Shown piece after piece: positions 52,324 through 60,624 of a stretch of 64,000 nt of DNA. The notes beneath the pieces were generated by a model, which saw only the letters and a program-made list of their open reading frames with translations, did not search any database and was not told the origin of the DNA. Both the position numbers and the translations under genes were made by a program. The stretch's first letter is position 1; each line of letters starts with the position of its first letter. The DNA comes from JAIQFL01 sp035501495 (GTDB lineage Bacteria; Acidobacteriota; Terriglobia; Bryobacterales; Bryobacteraceae), in the NCBI GenBank assembly GCA_035501495.1, contig DATJWB010000260.1:62001-126000 (forward strand), read 5' to 3'.

Positions 52324-52329
52324 ATTATA
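52324..52329 (-). promoter_or_regulatory. Consensus -10 of the kdgK operon (leaderless type)
   Basis: TATAAT on the minus strand, ending 9 nt before ATG 52314. No recognisable -35. Confidence 0.55.
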
Positions 52330-52461
52330 ATGCCCGGTATCGCTCGTCGGTTGGCCGCCGGAGATGCGCGAGCTAACCGTTTTACCTTCCCAGAGTCCAA
52401 CTATGGTATAGGTAGCCTATGGAAACGCCGCGGCTTCGCGGCCTTCCATCCTTTATCGACC

Positions 52462-55191
52462 ATGCGGGAACTGCTGCGGCGGATTCGTTTTCTTTTTCAT
52501 CGGGCGGAGTATGAACGCAATCTGGAAGAAGAGATGGCCCATCACCTCTCGATGATCGCGCACGATACGCGTTCGGAGGCGGCGGCGCGAAAGCGATTCG
52601 GCAATCTCACGTCGTGGAAGGAGGAGAGCCGGGGAATGTGGACCTTCCGGTTTCTGGAACAGGCCGCGCAGGACATTCGGTACGCCATGCGGGCCATGGC
52701 CGCCAATCCCGTCTTTACGGCGACAGCCGCGCTGTCGCTGGCATTGGGGATCGGCGCGAATACCGCGATCTACAGCTTCATGGATGCCATCCTGCTGCGC
52801 TCGCTGCCGGTCCAAAGGCCGGCGGAACTGGCGATCCTCGAGTGGCATTCTTCGAAACGCCCGCCCGTGGTGCAGGGAATCAACGGCACCGCGCGAAGGT
52901 ATGGAGACCGCGGTACCATGAGCCCCAATTTCCCGTACGGCGCGTACGAGGCGCTGCGCGGGGACACCCGCGTCTTCTCTTCGTTGTTCGCCTATACCTA
53001 CGTGCAGTCGTTCAACGCCGTGGTGCGCAATGAGGCAGAGGCGGTGGGAGGCGGTTTTGTGTCCGGGAACTACTTCGCCGGGTTGGACGTGCCCCCGTCC
53101 GCGGGGCGATTGATCGAGTGGGACGACGACCGGAAGGGCGCGCCCCCCGTCGTGGTGCTGACGTATCCCTATTGGCAACGGCGCTACAACGCCGACCCGG
53201 ACGTCCTGGGGAAACCGATTCTCCTGAACCACCAGTCTTTCACGATCGTGGGAGTGACCGCACCGGGATTCTTTGGCGTGGACCCGCAACAGAGCCCGAT
53301 GCTCTTTCTGCCCATCCACTCGATGCCGCTGTTCGCAATCGATCCGGCGGCGGAGGAACGCTCGCGCTTCTTCAACGATCACTCCTACTGGATCGAGATG
53401 ATGGGCCGTCTTCGCCCGGGTGTCAGCTTCGATCAGGCGCAGGCAGCGATGCGGGCGCAATTCACGGCCTTCGCCGCCAGTACCGCTGCTTCGCCGAAGG
53501 ACGCAGTGGTGCTGCCGGAACTCGCATTGGATGCGGGCGGCGCCGGCATCGACTCGCTCCGCCGCGCCTATTCCAAGCCGCTCTATGTGCTGATGACCAT
53601 GGTGGGGCTGATCCTGGCGATTGCCTGCGCCAACCTCGCCAACCTGCTGCTGGCGCGGGGAACCGCGCGACGCCGGGAGATGGCGGTGCGCTTGAGTCTG
53701 GGGGCGGGGCGATGGCGGATCGTGCGTCAGATGCTGACCGAGAGTGCGCTTCTCTCGGTGGCGGGCGGGGTGCTCGGGCTCGCGGTGGCGTTTGCGGGAA
53801 TCCGCCTGATCACCTGGTTAATTGCCAACGGCCGCGAAAACTTCTCGCTGCACGCCGAGTTGAATTGGCCGGTGATCGGTTTCACGCTGGGTTTGTCCCT
53901 GTTGGCCGGCGCGATATTCGGATTGGCGCCGGCGATTCAGGCCACCAGGATCGATTTCACGCCGGCGCTCAAAGAAAGCAGGACGCAGGGTGTGGACACC
54001 GGAAGGCGCGCGTGGCGGATGCCTCTGGGGCACGTGCTGGTCGTGGTGCAGATTGCGGTGTCGATGCTGCTGGTGGTCGGTGCCGGATTGTTCGTGCGCA
54101 CGCTGGTGAATCTGCATTCGATCGATGTCGGCTTCAATCGCGAGAATCTGCTGCTGCTCAGCCTCAATGGGCAGCAGGCGGGCTACAAGGGCGCGGCACT
54201 GGCTCGCTTCTATGCGGACTTGATGGAGAAGTTCCGGGAGATCCCCGGTGTGCGATCCGCCAGCGGCTCGACGTATCCGCTGGTTTCGCGATTCGCCAAC
54301 TTTGAATCGGTCACCATTCCGGGGCTTCCCCTGCCAGGCGACCCCGGGGCGAACGTGATGGAGGTAGAGCCGGACTTCCTCGGGACCATGCAGATCCCCG
54401 TTGTGTTGGGACGCGACCTGCAACCGGGAGACCAGGCATCGCCGGCGGTGGCGGTGGTGAATCAGAAATTCGCTTCGGTCTTCTTCGGCGACCGGAATCC
54501 GGTAGGGCAGCAGATTGCGTTTGATAACAAGAACCCCGACGCTCCGCTCTTCGAGATCGTGGGGGTTGCCAAATCGGCGCATTACAACTCTCTGCAGGAA
54601 CGGGAATCCGTGGTCGTCTATGTCCCCTACACGCGAAGAGTGGCTCAACTGGGGCGATTGTTCTTCGAACTGCGCACCGCGGGCAATCCGCTGAGCGTGG
54701 TGAGCGCGGTGCGGCGCATTGTCCACGACGCGAGCCGCGACATCTCGATTGCGGAACTCGGCACACAGTCGCAGCGCATCGAGCAGACTATTTCGCAGGA
54801 ACGCACGTTCGCCAGCCTGGGGACTTGCTTTGCGGTGCTGGCGTTGTTGATTGCCTGCGTAGGCTTATATGGTGCGATGGCTTTCATGGTGGCGCGGCGT
54901 ACCGGGGAGATCGGCGTCCGGATGGCGCTCGGGGCGCAGCGGCCCAAGATCCTGTGGATGGTGCTGCGGCAGGTGCTCGGGTTGACAGCCGTAGGGCTGT
55001 CACTCGGGTATCTGGCTGCGCGATTTGCGGCTCGCCTCGTGGAGTCGTTCCTGTATGGGATGCAGGCCAACGATCCGCTCGCGGCGGCGATTGCAGTGGC
55101 AATTCTGACCTCTGCGGCCTTGATGGCCGGGTATGCCCCGGCGTGGAGAGCATCGCGAATCGACCCCGCGGCTGCGCTCCGGAACGAGTAG
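52462..55191 (+). CDS. ADOP-type ABC transporter permease (MacB-like, duplicated)
   Basis: 909 residues, matching the acidobacterial duplicated orphan permease layout (TIGR03434). A short cytoplasmic start (LLRRIRFLFHRAEYERNLEEEMAHHL...ARKRFGNLT) precedes two tandem FtsX/MacB halves. Each has an N-terminal TM (ATAALSLALGIGANTAIYSFM; VLVVVQIAVSMLLVVGAGLFVRTL), a periplasmic MacB-PCD domain and three more TMs, ending in ANLLLARGTARRREMAVRLSLGAGR and RTGEIGVRMALGAQRPKIL. No ATPase gene is adjacent, as is usual for these orphan permeases. ATG 52462 is chosen; the frame is open to 51250 but that part is antisense to kdgK. Confidence 0.92.
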   Translation: MRELLRRIRFLFHRAEYERNLEEEMAHHLSMIAHDTRSEAAARKRFGNLTSWKEESRGMWTFRFLEQAAQDIRYAMRAMAANPVFTATAALSLALGIGANTAIYSFMDAILLRSLPVQRPAELAILEWHSSKRPPVVQGINGTARRYGDRGTMSPNFPYGAYEALRGDTRVFSSLFAYTYVQSFNAVVRNEAEAVGGGFVSGNYFAGLDVPPSAGRLIEWDDDRKGAPPVVVLTYPYWQRRYNADPDVLGKPILLNHQSFTIVGVTAPGFFGVDPQQSPMLFLPIHSMPLFAIDPAAEERSRFFNDHSYWIEMMGRLRPGVSFDQAQAAMRAQFTAFAASTAASPKDAVVLPELALDAGGAGIDSLRRAYSKPLYVLMTMVGLILAIACANLANLLLARGTARRREMAVRLSLGAGRWRIVRQMLTESALLSVAGGVLGLAVAFAGIRLITWLIANGRENFSLHAELNWPVIGFTLGLSLLAGAIFGLAPAIQATRIDFTPALKESRTQGVDTGRRAWRMPLGHVLVVVQIAVSMLLVVGAGLFVRTLVNLHSIDVGFNRENLLLLSLNGQQAGYKGAALARFYADLMEKFREIPGVRSASGSTYPLVSRFANFESVTIPGLPLPGDPGANVMEVEPDFLGTMQIPVVLGRDLQPGDQASPAVAVVNQKFASVFFGDRNPVGQQIAFDNKNPDAPLFEIVGVAKSAHYNSLQERESVVVYVPYTRRVAQLGRLFFELRTAGNPLSVVSAVRRIVHDASRDISIAELGTQSQRIEQTISQERTFASLGTCFAVLALLIACVGLYGAMAFMVARRTGEIGVRMALGAQRPKILWMVLRQVLGLTAVGLSLGYLAARFAARLVESFLYGMQANDPLAAAIAVAILTSAALMAGYAPAWRASRIDPAAALRNE

Positions 55192-55230
55192 TCCCGCTAT
55201 CTCTAAAGGCATAGAACTAAACGGGTAAAC

Positions 55231-55250
55231 ATATTATCGGAGGATAATAT
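55231..55250. promoter_or_regulatory. Perfect 8-bp palindrome upstream of the PEP-CTERM-like gene
   Basis: ATATTATC (55231-55238), GGAG, GATAATAT (55243-55250): both arms pair perfectly. It lies 50 nt before ATG 55300 in an AT-rich promoter region and is a candidate operator. Confidence 0.45.
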
Positions 55251-55299
55251 CTTGAGATAATTCTGACTCGAAAGCCACGTATTCGCATCGAGACAGAAA

Positions 55300-55965
55300 A
55301 TGAGATTCATACGTCTGTTAATCTTCGTAACGGCCGCGGCGTTGACCGCGGTAACCGCTTCCGCGAACACGTTCCAGTTCTCCGCACTTTTAGGGACTGG
55401 GAGTCAAACGCTGTCACTCACAGTTGGCGGAGTGCAGATCGGGAGTTACACTGGCTCCGGGAACAGCCCGACCTACATCGCGACCGAGGCCACCGCCGAT
55501 TGGTACAGCATTGTGATCGACTACCAGGCGTCAACGAATTACGGAACTCCCGGCTTAAGCCTGTATTTGAACAGCAGCCTGATCCCGATTGCTGACCTCG
55601 CTTCGTACAACGCATCCGGGACCACAGTCAACGGATTGACGGGCACTTACTGTACGCCAACTTGTGGCAGTACGGTAGTGACAGATTACGGAGAACGGCC
55701 GGTAAACGACTCTCCCAACGCGCTGCCCTGGAGCAGCTATAGCTTCAACTGGGGACCTTTTGAAGAGCAACTCACGGGCTATGTCTGGCTAGGCACTGGA
55801 ACGCCAAGCCTTAGCACGGTACCTGCGTTTCAACAGTCCGGTGACAGCGGCAGCGGCGACGGAGACGCAGTGGAACCCGGCACGTGGTGGCTGATCGCCA
55901 CGGCATTACCACTGTTGGGAATCTCGAAGCTTCGACTGAACCGCGCGAAAGTCCACGCCTGCTGA
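55300..55965 (+). CDS. Secreted protein with PEP-CTERM-like sorting tail
   Basis: 221 residues. Signal peptide (LLIFVTAAALTAVTASANT), a Ser/Thr/Gly-rich beta body with one Cys pair (YCTPTCG), then a C-terminal tail VEPGTWWLIATALPLLGISKLRLNR: a motif, a TM and basic residues, as in exosortase substrates. The canonical VPEP is reduced to VEP, so sorting may be altered. Such proteins are processed by exosortase and linked to exopolysaccharide. No exosortase gene is in the window. Confidence 0.75.
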   Translation: MRFIRLLIFVTAAALTAVTASANTFQFSALLGTGSQTLSLTVGGVQIGSYTGSGNSPTYIATEATADWYSIVIDYQASTNYGTPGLSLYLNSSLIPIADLASYNASGTTVNGLTGTYCTPTCGSTVVTDYGERPVNDSPNALPWSSYSFNWGPFEEQLTGYVWLGTGTPSLSTVPAFQQSGDSGSGDGDAVEPGTWWLIATALPLLGISKLRLNRAKVHAC

Positions 55966-55989
55966 CATGGAGCGACTTACAGGGTGGCC

Positions 55990-57180
55990 CTAAGCCGCTG
56001 CTGCAGCCGCGGCAGCGGCCAGGGGCCGGCGAAGCCAAAGAAACATGCCGGCAGCGAACAACTGCAGCGCCATTCCGAAGACCACCAGCGCCACGATGGA
56101 GTGGTCGTAAAGCAAGCCCATCGCGGCGCTGCCCAAAAACCACATCACGCCGTAGATCCCGTTGAACGCTCCGAACGCGCCGCCGCGTTTGTTCATCGAG
56201 ACCACTTGGGAGATACCGGCACGCAGCGAGGCGTCCTGCGCGCCCAATCCAACCGCCCAGCATCCGACGCTGGCAATCGCTCCGGCGGGTCCGCCGAGAA
56301 AGCCCAGCGGCAGTGCCAGCATCGAAACCAGGATCCCCAGGCTCAACACGGAGATTCCGTGGCGGTCAAACAGCCTTCCGAGCACCAGCGCCGCCAAGCC
56401 GTTCACTCCCATAGCGCCGGCATACAGAATGGGAATGACCGCGGGCTTGGCAAGCTCGATCTTCTGAAAGTGGTAGGCAAGCAGCGGGAAGTCCACAAAG
56501 CCGCAGGCGAGGATCCCGGCAGCAGTCACATAAAGCCAGAACACGCGTGGCAACGCCTGCTGCTTGACAGGCTTGGGCGCCGGCGGCGCACCTTTGCCGC
56601 TGTAGGCCGCCCGCGCCAGCAGCAGCGCCAGCAGGGCGCCGGCCGCGGGGAATGCCAGCCGCAGGAAGGCCGGCCCGAAATGATTGGCCCGCGCCACGGC
56701 ATACGCCATCATCAGAGGCCCGAGCACCGCGCCGGTCTGATCCATGGCGGCGTGGACGCCGAATCCAAACCCATGCCCCACCTTGCTGGTGGCCTCGGAG
56801 AGCAGAACATCGCGCGCCGGACCGCGCAGCGCCTTGCCGGTGCGCTCGGCCACCACCAGCAGTGCGGCCGTCCGCCAGTTCCCGGCGAGTGCCAGGGCCG
56901 GCACCACCAGCACATTCAACGCATAACCCGCAATCGTGATGGTCCAATAGGCGCGCGTCCGGTCGGCGAAACGGCCGGAGAACAGACGCAGGCTCGCGGC
57001 AATCATCTCTCCCACGCCGGAGATCAGTCCCACCTGCAGGGCGGTGGCGCCCAGATCTTTGAGGAACGGGCCGATGATGCTGTAAGCGCCCTCGTAGGTC
57101 ATGTCCGCGAAGAGGCTGACCACTCCGAGGCACAGAATCACGCGAATCGCCCACGCGCGCTCCTGAGGGGAAACTGTCAC
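55990..57180 (-). CDS. MFS transporter
   Basis: 396 residues with about 12 TMs. The region after TM2 (LFSGRFADRTRAYWTITIAGY) and after TM8 (LVLGRLFDRHGIS) carry the two MFS loop-2/3-type G-x-D-R motifs, and TM4-TM5 has RTGKALRGPARDVLLSEATSK. The C-terminus is a run of Ala residues encoded by mixed codons. Substrate unknown. It shares strand with, and lies 46 nt downstream of, the GDT1-family gene. Confidence 0.88.
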   Translation of the reverse strand: MTVSPQERAWAIRVILCLGVVSLFADMTYEGAYSIIGPFLKDLGATALQVGLISGVGEMIAASLRLFSGRFADRTRAYWTITIAGYALNVLVVPALALAGNWRTAALLVVAERTGKALRGPARDVLLSEATSKVGHGFGFGVHAAMDQTGAVLGPLMMAYAVARANHFGPAFLRLAFPAAGALLALLLARAAYSGKGAPPAPKPVKQQALPRVFWLYVTAAGILACGFVDFPLLAYHFQKIELAKPAVIPILYAGAMGVNGLAALVLGRLFDRHGISVLSLGILVSMLALPLGFLGGPAGAIASVGCWAVGLGAQDASLRAGISQVVSMNKRGGAFGAFNGIYGVMWFLGSAAMGLLYDHSIVALVVFGMALQLFAAGMFLWLRRPLAAAAAAAAA

Positions 57181-57226
57181 TGGTGGATGCCTTCCAGATC
57201 GCCGAACCCGAACGGCCGCATGAGCT

Positions 57227-57850
57227 TCAATTCGGGAACAACACCAGGATGCTGGGGGCCTGGTGCACTTCCGTGAGAGTCTCCACGACCGAAAGCAGCC
57301 CCAGGATCAGCAGCAGACCAACGGCCGCGTAGCGGATCGTTTTAGGAGAGAGATGATCCTGGATCCACTGGCGCACCGTCGCGCCGATGGAAGCCGCCAG
57401 CGCGCCTTTGGTGGCCATGGCGCCCACCGCTCCCAGCCACACGACGACGGGCGTGGCCGGAAATTTCGCAGCCATTCCGGCGGCAGTCAACTGCCCCACA
57501 TCGCCCCACTCCGAGAAGAAGATCGCGGCGAACGACACGATCACGGCCCGGGAGGCGGGGTGCGACTCCTGCCTGACTTCCCGCTTGTCCGGTTTGCGCC
57601 AGAGGACAATCGCGATGGCGAAGAAATTCACGGCGGTGATGCCGGCTACGAGAAGGGGCGGCAGCTTGGAGATGGTCTCTCCGACCCACACCGCCACTCC
57701 CATCTTGGCCATAAACGCCACCACCATGCCGAACAGAATCGGCACCGTACGATACCTTGTTGCCAGAACCCCTGTGGTATAGAGCAGCTTGTCGCCGACG
57801 ATTTCGGCTACAAACACGGTTCCGAAGGTAGCCAAAAATACAGGCAGCAT
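57227..57850 (-). CDS. TMEM165/GDT1 family cation transporter
   Basis: 207 residues with six to seven TMs. The two inverted repeats of the family each have an E-x-G-D motif: AEIVGDKLLYTTG in the first and FSEWGDVGQLTAAG in the second. Members export Mn2+ or Ca2+ in exchange for protons. The residue before GD is expanded in the first copy (EIVGD), and the second has GDVGQ in place of the usual GDK/RS. ATG 57850 is chosen; the frame runs upstream for about 1.2 kb antisense to the NHL gene. Confidence 0.85.
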   Translation of the reverse strand: MLPVFLATFGTVFVAEIVGDKLLYTTGVLATRYRTVPILFGMVVAFMAKMGVAVWVGETISKLPPLLVAGITAVNFFAIAIVLWRKPDKREVRQESHPASRAVIVSFAAIFFSEWGDVGQLTAAGMAAKFPATPVVVWLGAVGAMATKGALAASIGATVRQWIQDHLSPKTIRYAAVGLLLILGLLSVVETLTEVHQAPSILVLFPN

Positions 57851-57951
57851 CTTACCCTCACGACCTGATGTAGTTTTCCAGCCTAGCATATCCGGGAATG
57901 AGGATGCTCCGCTCCGGCGCGCATCCGGCCCACCTGAGGCTTCGCTCGTGA

Positions 57952-57957
57952 CATACT
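57952..57957 (+). promoter_or_regulatory. -10-like hexamer of the NHL gene (leaderless type)
   Basis: CATACT ends 7 nt before GTG 57965. The first base departs from consensus; no Shine-Dalgarno. Confidence 0.3.
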
Positions 57958-57964
57958 GTGGAGC

Positions 57965-59050
57965 GTGCTGCGCGCTGCTCGTTTGCATGCTCTCCTGCCG
58001 CTCCTGGTGGTATCTCTGGCACGTCTGCCCGCCCAATCGACGGTGACCCTGGCCGGGACGGGAACGCCGGGATTCTCGGGCGACGGCGGTCCCGGAACCC
58101 AGGCCCAAGTCAACAACCCTTATGGCCTGACGATCGGACCTGACGGCGCCCTGTACTTCTGCGAGATCGGCAACCACCGCGTTCGCCGGCTCGACTTGAA
58201 AACGCACCTCATCTCGACGGTCGTGGGCAGCGGCCAGAAGGGCTATTCGGGCGACGGAGGCCCAGCCCTCGCCGCCAACCTCAACGAGCCATACGAAGTC
58301 CGGTTCGATCACGACGGCAATCTCTTCTTCTGCGAGATGCAGAATCACGTCGTGCGGCGCGTGGACGCCCGGACCCATATCATCTCGACGGTGGCCGGTA
58401 CGGGCGCCGCGGGTTTCGCGGGCGATGGCGGCCCCGCGGTGAAGGCGCAGCTTCGACAGCCTCACAGCATCGCGTTCGACCCGCAGGGCCGCCTCCTCAT
58501 CTGCGATATCGGGAACCTGCGGATCCGGCGCGTGGACCTCAGGACCGGCATCATCGAGACTTGGGCAGGCACGGGCGAGAAAAGCCCCACCGCGGACGGA
58601 GCACCCATCACCGGTACGCCTCTGAACGGACCGCGCGCCATAACGTCCGACCCGGACGGCAATCTCTACCTTGTGTTGCGCGAGGGGAATGCGGTGTACC
58701 GGATGGATCCCCGCGCCAATCGGATCGATCACCTGGCCGGTACCGGCGAGAACGGCTACCAGGGGGATGGCGGACCGGCGAAATTGGCGAAGCTCTCGGG
58801 ACCGAAGGGAGTCGCCTGGGCTCCGGACGGCAGCCTCTATCTGGCCGACACGGAAAGCCACACCATCCGCCGAATCGATTTGAAATCCGGCATCATCACC
58901 ACCGTCGTGGGGACCGGACAGCGCGGCAACGGCCCGGATGGCGACGCGCGGCAATGCCGCCTGGCGCGCCCGCACGGCATTTTTGTCAGCGCGGCGGGAA
59001 AAGTGTATATTTCGGACAGCGAATCGCACCGTATCAGGACGCTCCAATGA
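57965..59050 (+). CDS. Secreted NHL-repeat beta-propeller protein
   Basis: 361 residues. Signal peptide (LHALLPLLVVSLARLPAQ), then six NHL-type repeats each with a GTG-x-x-G-(F/Y)-x-GDGGPA core followed by GLTIGPDGALYFCEIGNHRVRRLD-like strands. Such propellers bind protein or carbohydrate partners. GTG 57965 is the start. The stop overlaps the start of the M28 peptidase gene by 4 nt (ATGA at 59047-59050), which suggests the two proteins are made in balance and may act together outside the cell. Confidence 0.88.
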   Translation: MLRAARLHALLPLLVVSLARLPAQSTVTLAGTGTPGFSGDGGPGTQAQVNNPYGLTIGPDGALYFCEIGNHRVRRLDLKTHLISTVVGSGQKGYSGDGGPALAANLNEPYEVRFDHDGNLFFCEMQNHVVRRVDARTHIISTVAGTGAAGFAGDGGPAVKAQLRQPHSIAFDPQGRLLICDIGNLRIRRVDLRTGIIETWAGTGEKSPTADGAPITGTPLNGPRAITSDPDGNLYLVLREGNAVYRMDPRANRIDHLAGTGENGYQGDGGPAKLAKLSGPKGVAWAPDGSLYLADTESHTIRRIDLKSGIITTVVGTGQRGNGPDGDARQCRLARPHGIFVSAAGKVYISDSESHRIRTLQ

Positions 59051-60543
59051 AACGACATCGCTCGATACAGGGATGTGTCATCGCGGCAGCCGCCGCGTCA
59101 CTGGCCGTTGGGCAGGCGCCCATGGATCGCGATATGCTCGCGGCGATCCGCAGGGAGGCGACTGAGCATCCGCAGGTCTCGCCAGTCTTCGACATGTTCA
59201 CGGTGACCATCGGGCCACGGCTCACCGCCTCGCCGGCACAGAAGCGGGCGGCCGAGTATGCCCGTGACCGCCTGGCCTCCTACGGGCTCGAGAACGCGCA
59301 CCTGGAGCCGTGGCACTTCGGCCGCGGATGGAGTCTCGAAAAGCTCACAGTCGAAATGACCGAGCCGCGCTACATGCCGCTGATCGGCTATGCCGACGCC
59401 TGGTCGTCCTCCACGCCGGGCGAAATCGTGGGCGCGCCGCTATTCATTGGCGGCAAGGCAGCCGACCAGGTGGACGCCCTGCGTCCGCAACTCAAAGGCG
59501 CGATCCTTATGACCGCGCCCATGCTGTCGAATTTCGTCAGGGCGGACCGCCCGAATCCCAGCGACCCGGACTACAAGCCCAACTCCGCGGCGTACGCGAC
59601 CAGCGTCGGACAGACCGGCAATCGGCCCGGCAGGGGAGCGGCCGCCGGCGCCCAGCGCATCACCCAGCTTCTTCGCGAGGCCGGCGCGGGCGTGCTGCTC
59701 AAGCCCAGCCGCGGCGAGCATGGCACCGTCTTCGTGTCGGGGCGCGACCTCGGCGAAGGTGCGATCCCATCGGTGACCCTCGCCGCCGAGCACTACAACA
59801 TGATCGCGCAGATGATCGGGCAAAAGGTCCCGGTCAGGTTGCGGGTGAACGTGCAATCGAAGTTCTACGATTCCGATGGCGGCAATGCCTACAACGTGAT
59901 CGCCGAGCTCCCCGGGTCGGACCCGGCGGTACGCGACGAGGTGGTCATGATTGGCGGCCATCTGGATTCCTGGCATACCGGCGTGGGAGCGACCGACAAT
60001 GCCGACGGCGCCACCACGGTGATGGAGGCCATGCGGATTCTGAAGGCAGCCGGCGCGAAGCCGCGCAGGACCATCCGCGTGGCGCTGTGGGCCGGCGAAG
60101 AGCAGGGCTTGCTCGGATCGAAGGCGTGGGTGGCGGCGCATCTGGCCGGCGACGCCAATCGGGCCGCGCGTGAGAAGTTCGATGTCTATTTCAATATCGA
60201 CAACGGAACAGGACCGATCTACGGCTGGTATCTCCAGAACAGCGAAGCTGTCCGCCCGCTCTTCGACGCCTGGCTCGAGCCGTTGAAGGACTTCCGGGCC
60301 CGCCGCAACACCATCGAACCGATCGGGTCCACCGACCACCTGAGCTTCACCGACGTGGGGGTGCCCGGCTTCAACCCGATTCAGGACTATGTCAACTACG
60401 ACGTGCGCACCCACCATACCAACATGGATACAGTGGAGCGTCTCGACGTGAAGGACATCAGCCAGGCGGCGGTGGTGATGGCCTGGTACGCCTACAATGT
60501 CGCCATGGCCGGTGAGAAGATTCCCCGGCCAGCCATGAAATAG
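59047..60543 (+). CDS. Secreted M28-family zinc peptidase
   Basis: 498 residues. Signal peptide (MKRHRSIQGCVIAAAAASLAVGQA), a PA-like insert (about 100-260), then the aminopeptidase core. Zinc ligands and catalytic acid are visible: His and Asp in IGGHLDSWHTG, the bridging Asp in ATDNADGAT, Glu in LWAGEEQGLLG, Asp in YFNIDNGTG and His in VRTHHTNMDT. It should release N-terminal amino acids from extracellular peptides with two Zn2+. The frame is open to 58561 in the NHL gene, but ATG 59047 gives the signal peptide and the 4-nt overlap. Confidence 0.93.
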   Translation: MKRHRSIQGCVIAAAAASLAVGQAPMDRDMLAAIRREATEHPQVSPVFDMFTVTIGPRLTASPAQKRAAEYARDRLASYGLENAHLEPWHFGRGWSLEKLTVEMTEPRYMPLIGYADAWSSSTPGEIVGAPLFIGGKAADQVDALRPQLKGAILMTAPMLSNFVRADRPNPSDPDYKPNSAAYATSVGQTGNRPGRGAAAGAQRITQLLREAGAGVLLKPSRGEHGTVFVSGRDLGEGAIPSVTLAAEHYNMIAQMIGQKVPVRLRVNVQSKFYDSDGGNAYNVIAELPGSDPAVRDEVVMIGGHLDSWHTGVGATDNADGATTVMEAMRILKAAGAKPRRTIRVALWAGEEQGLLGSKAWVAAHLAGDANRAAREKFDVYFNIDNGTGPIYGWYLQNSEAVRPLFDAWLEPLKDFRARRNTIEPIGSTDHLSFTDVGVPGFNPIQDYVNYDVRTHHTNMDTVERLDVKDISQAAVVMAWYAYNVAMAGEKIPRPAMK

Positions 60544-60624
60544 GCTCGTGGCCCTTTCGAGCCGCTCTGATTCCCCTGCTGTGGGTGTAACGCGATTTGA
60601 GAGATCTGCGTCCAAAAGTAATCC

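Noticed and set aside
51250..52461. In-frame 404-codon extension of the ADOP permease
   Set aside because: This part is antisense to kdgK, which has clear kinase motifs; the permease proper begins at 52462.
55990..56020. Alanine-codon run at the end of the MFS gene as a microsatellite
   Set aside because: Codons are mixed (gct, gca, gcc, gcg), so it is a low-complexity tail and not a simple repeat.
57851..59047. Long upstream extension of the GDT1-family gene
   Set aside because: Antisense to the NHL gene and without similarity; the family protein starts at 57850.
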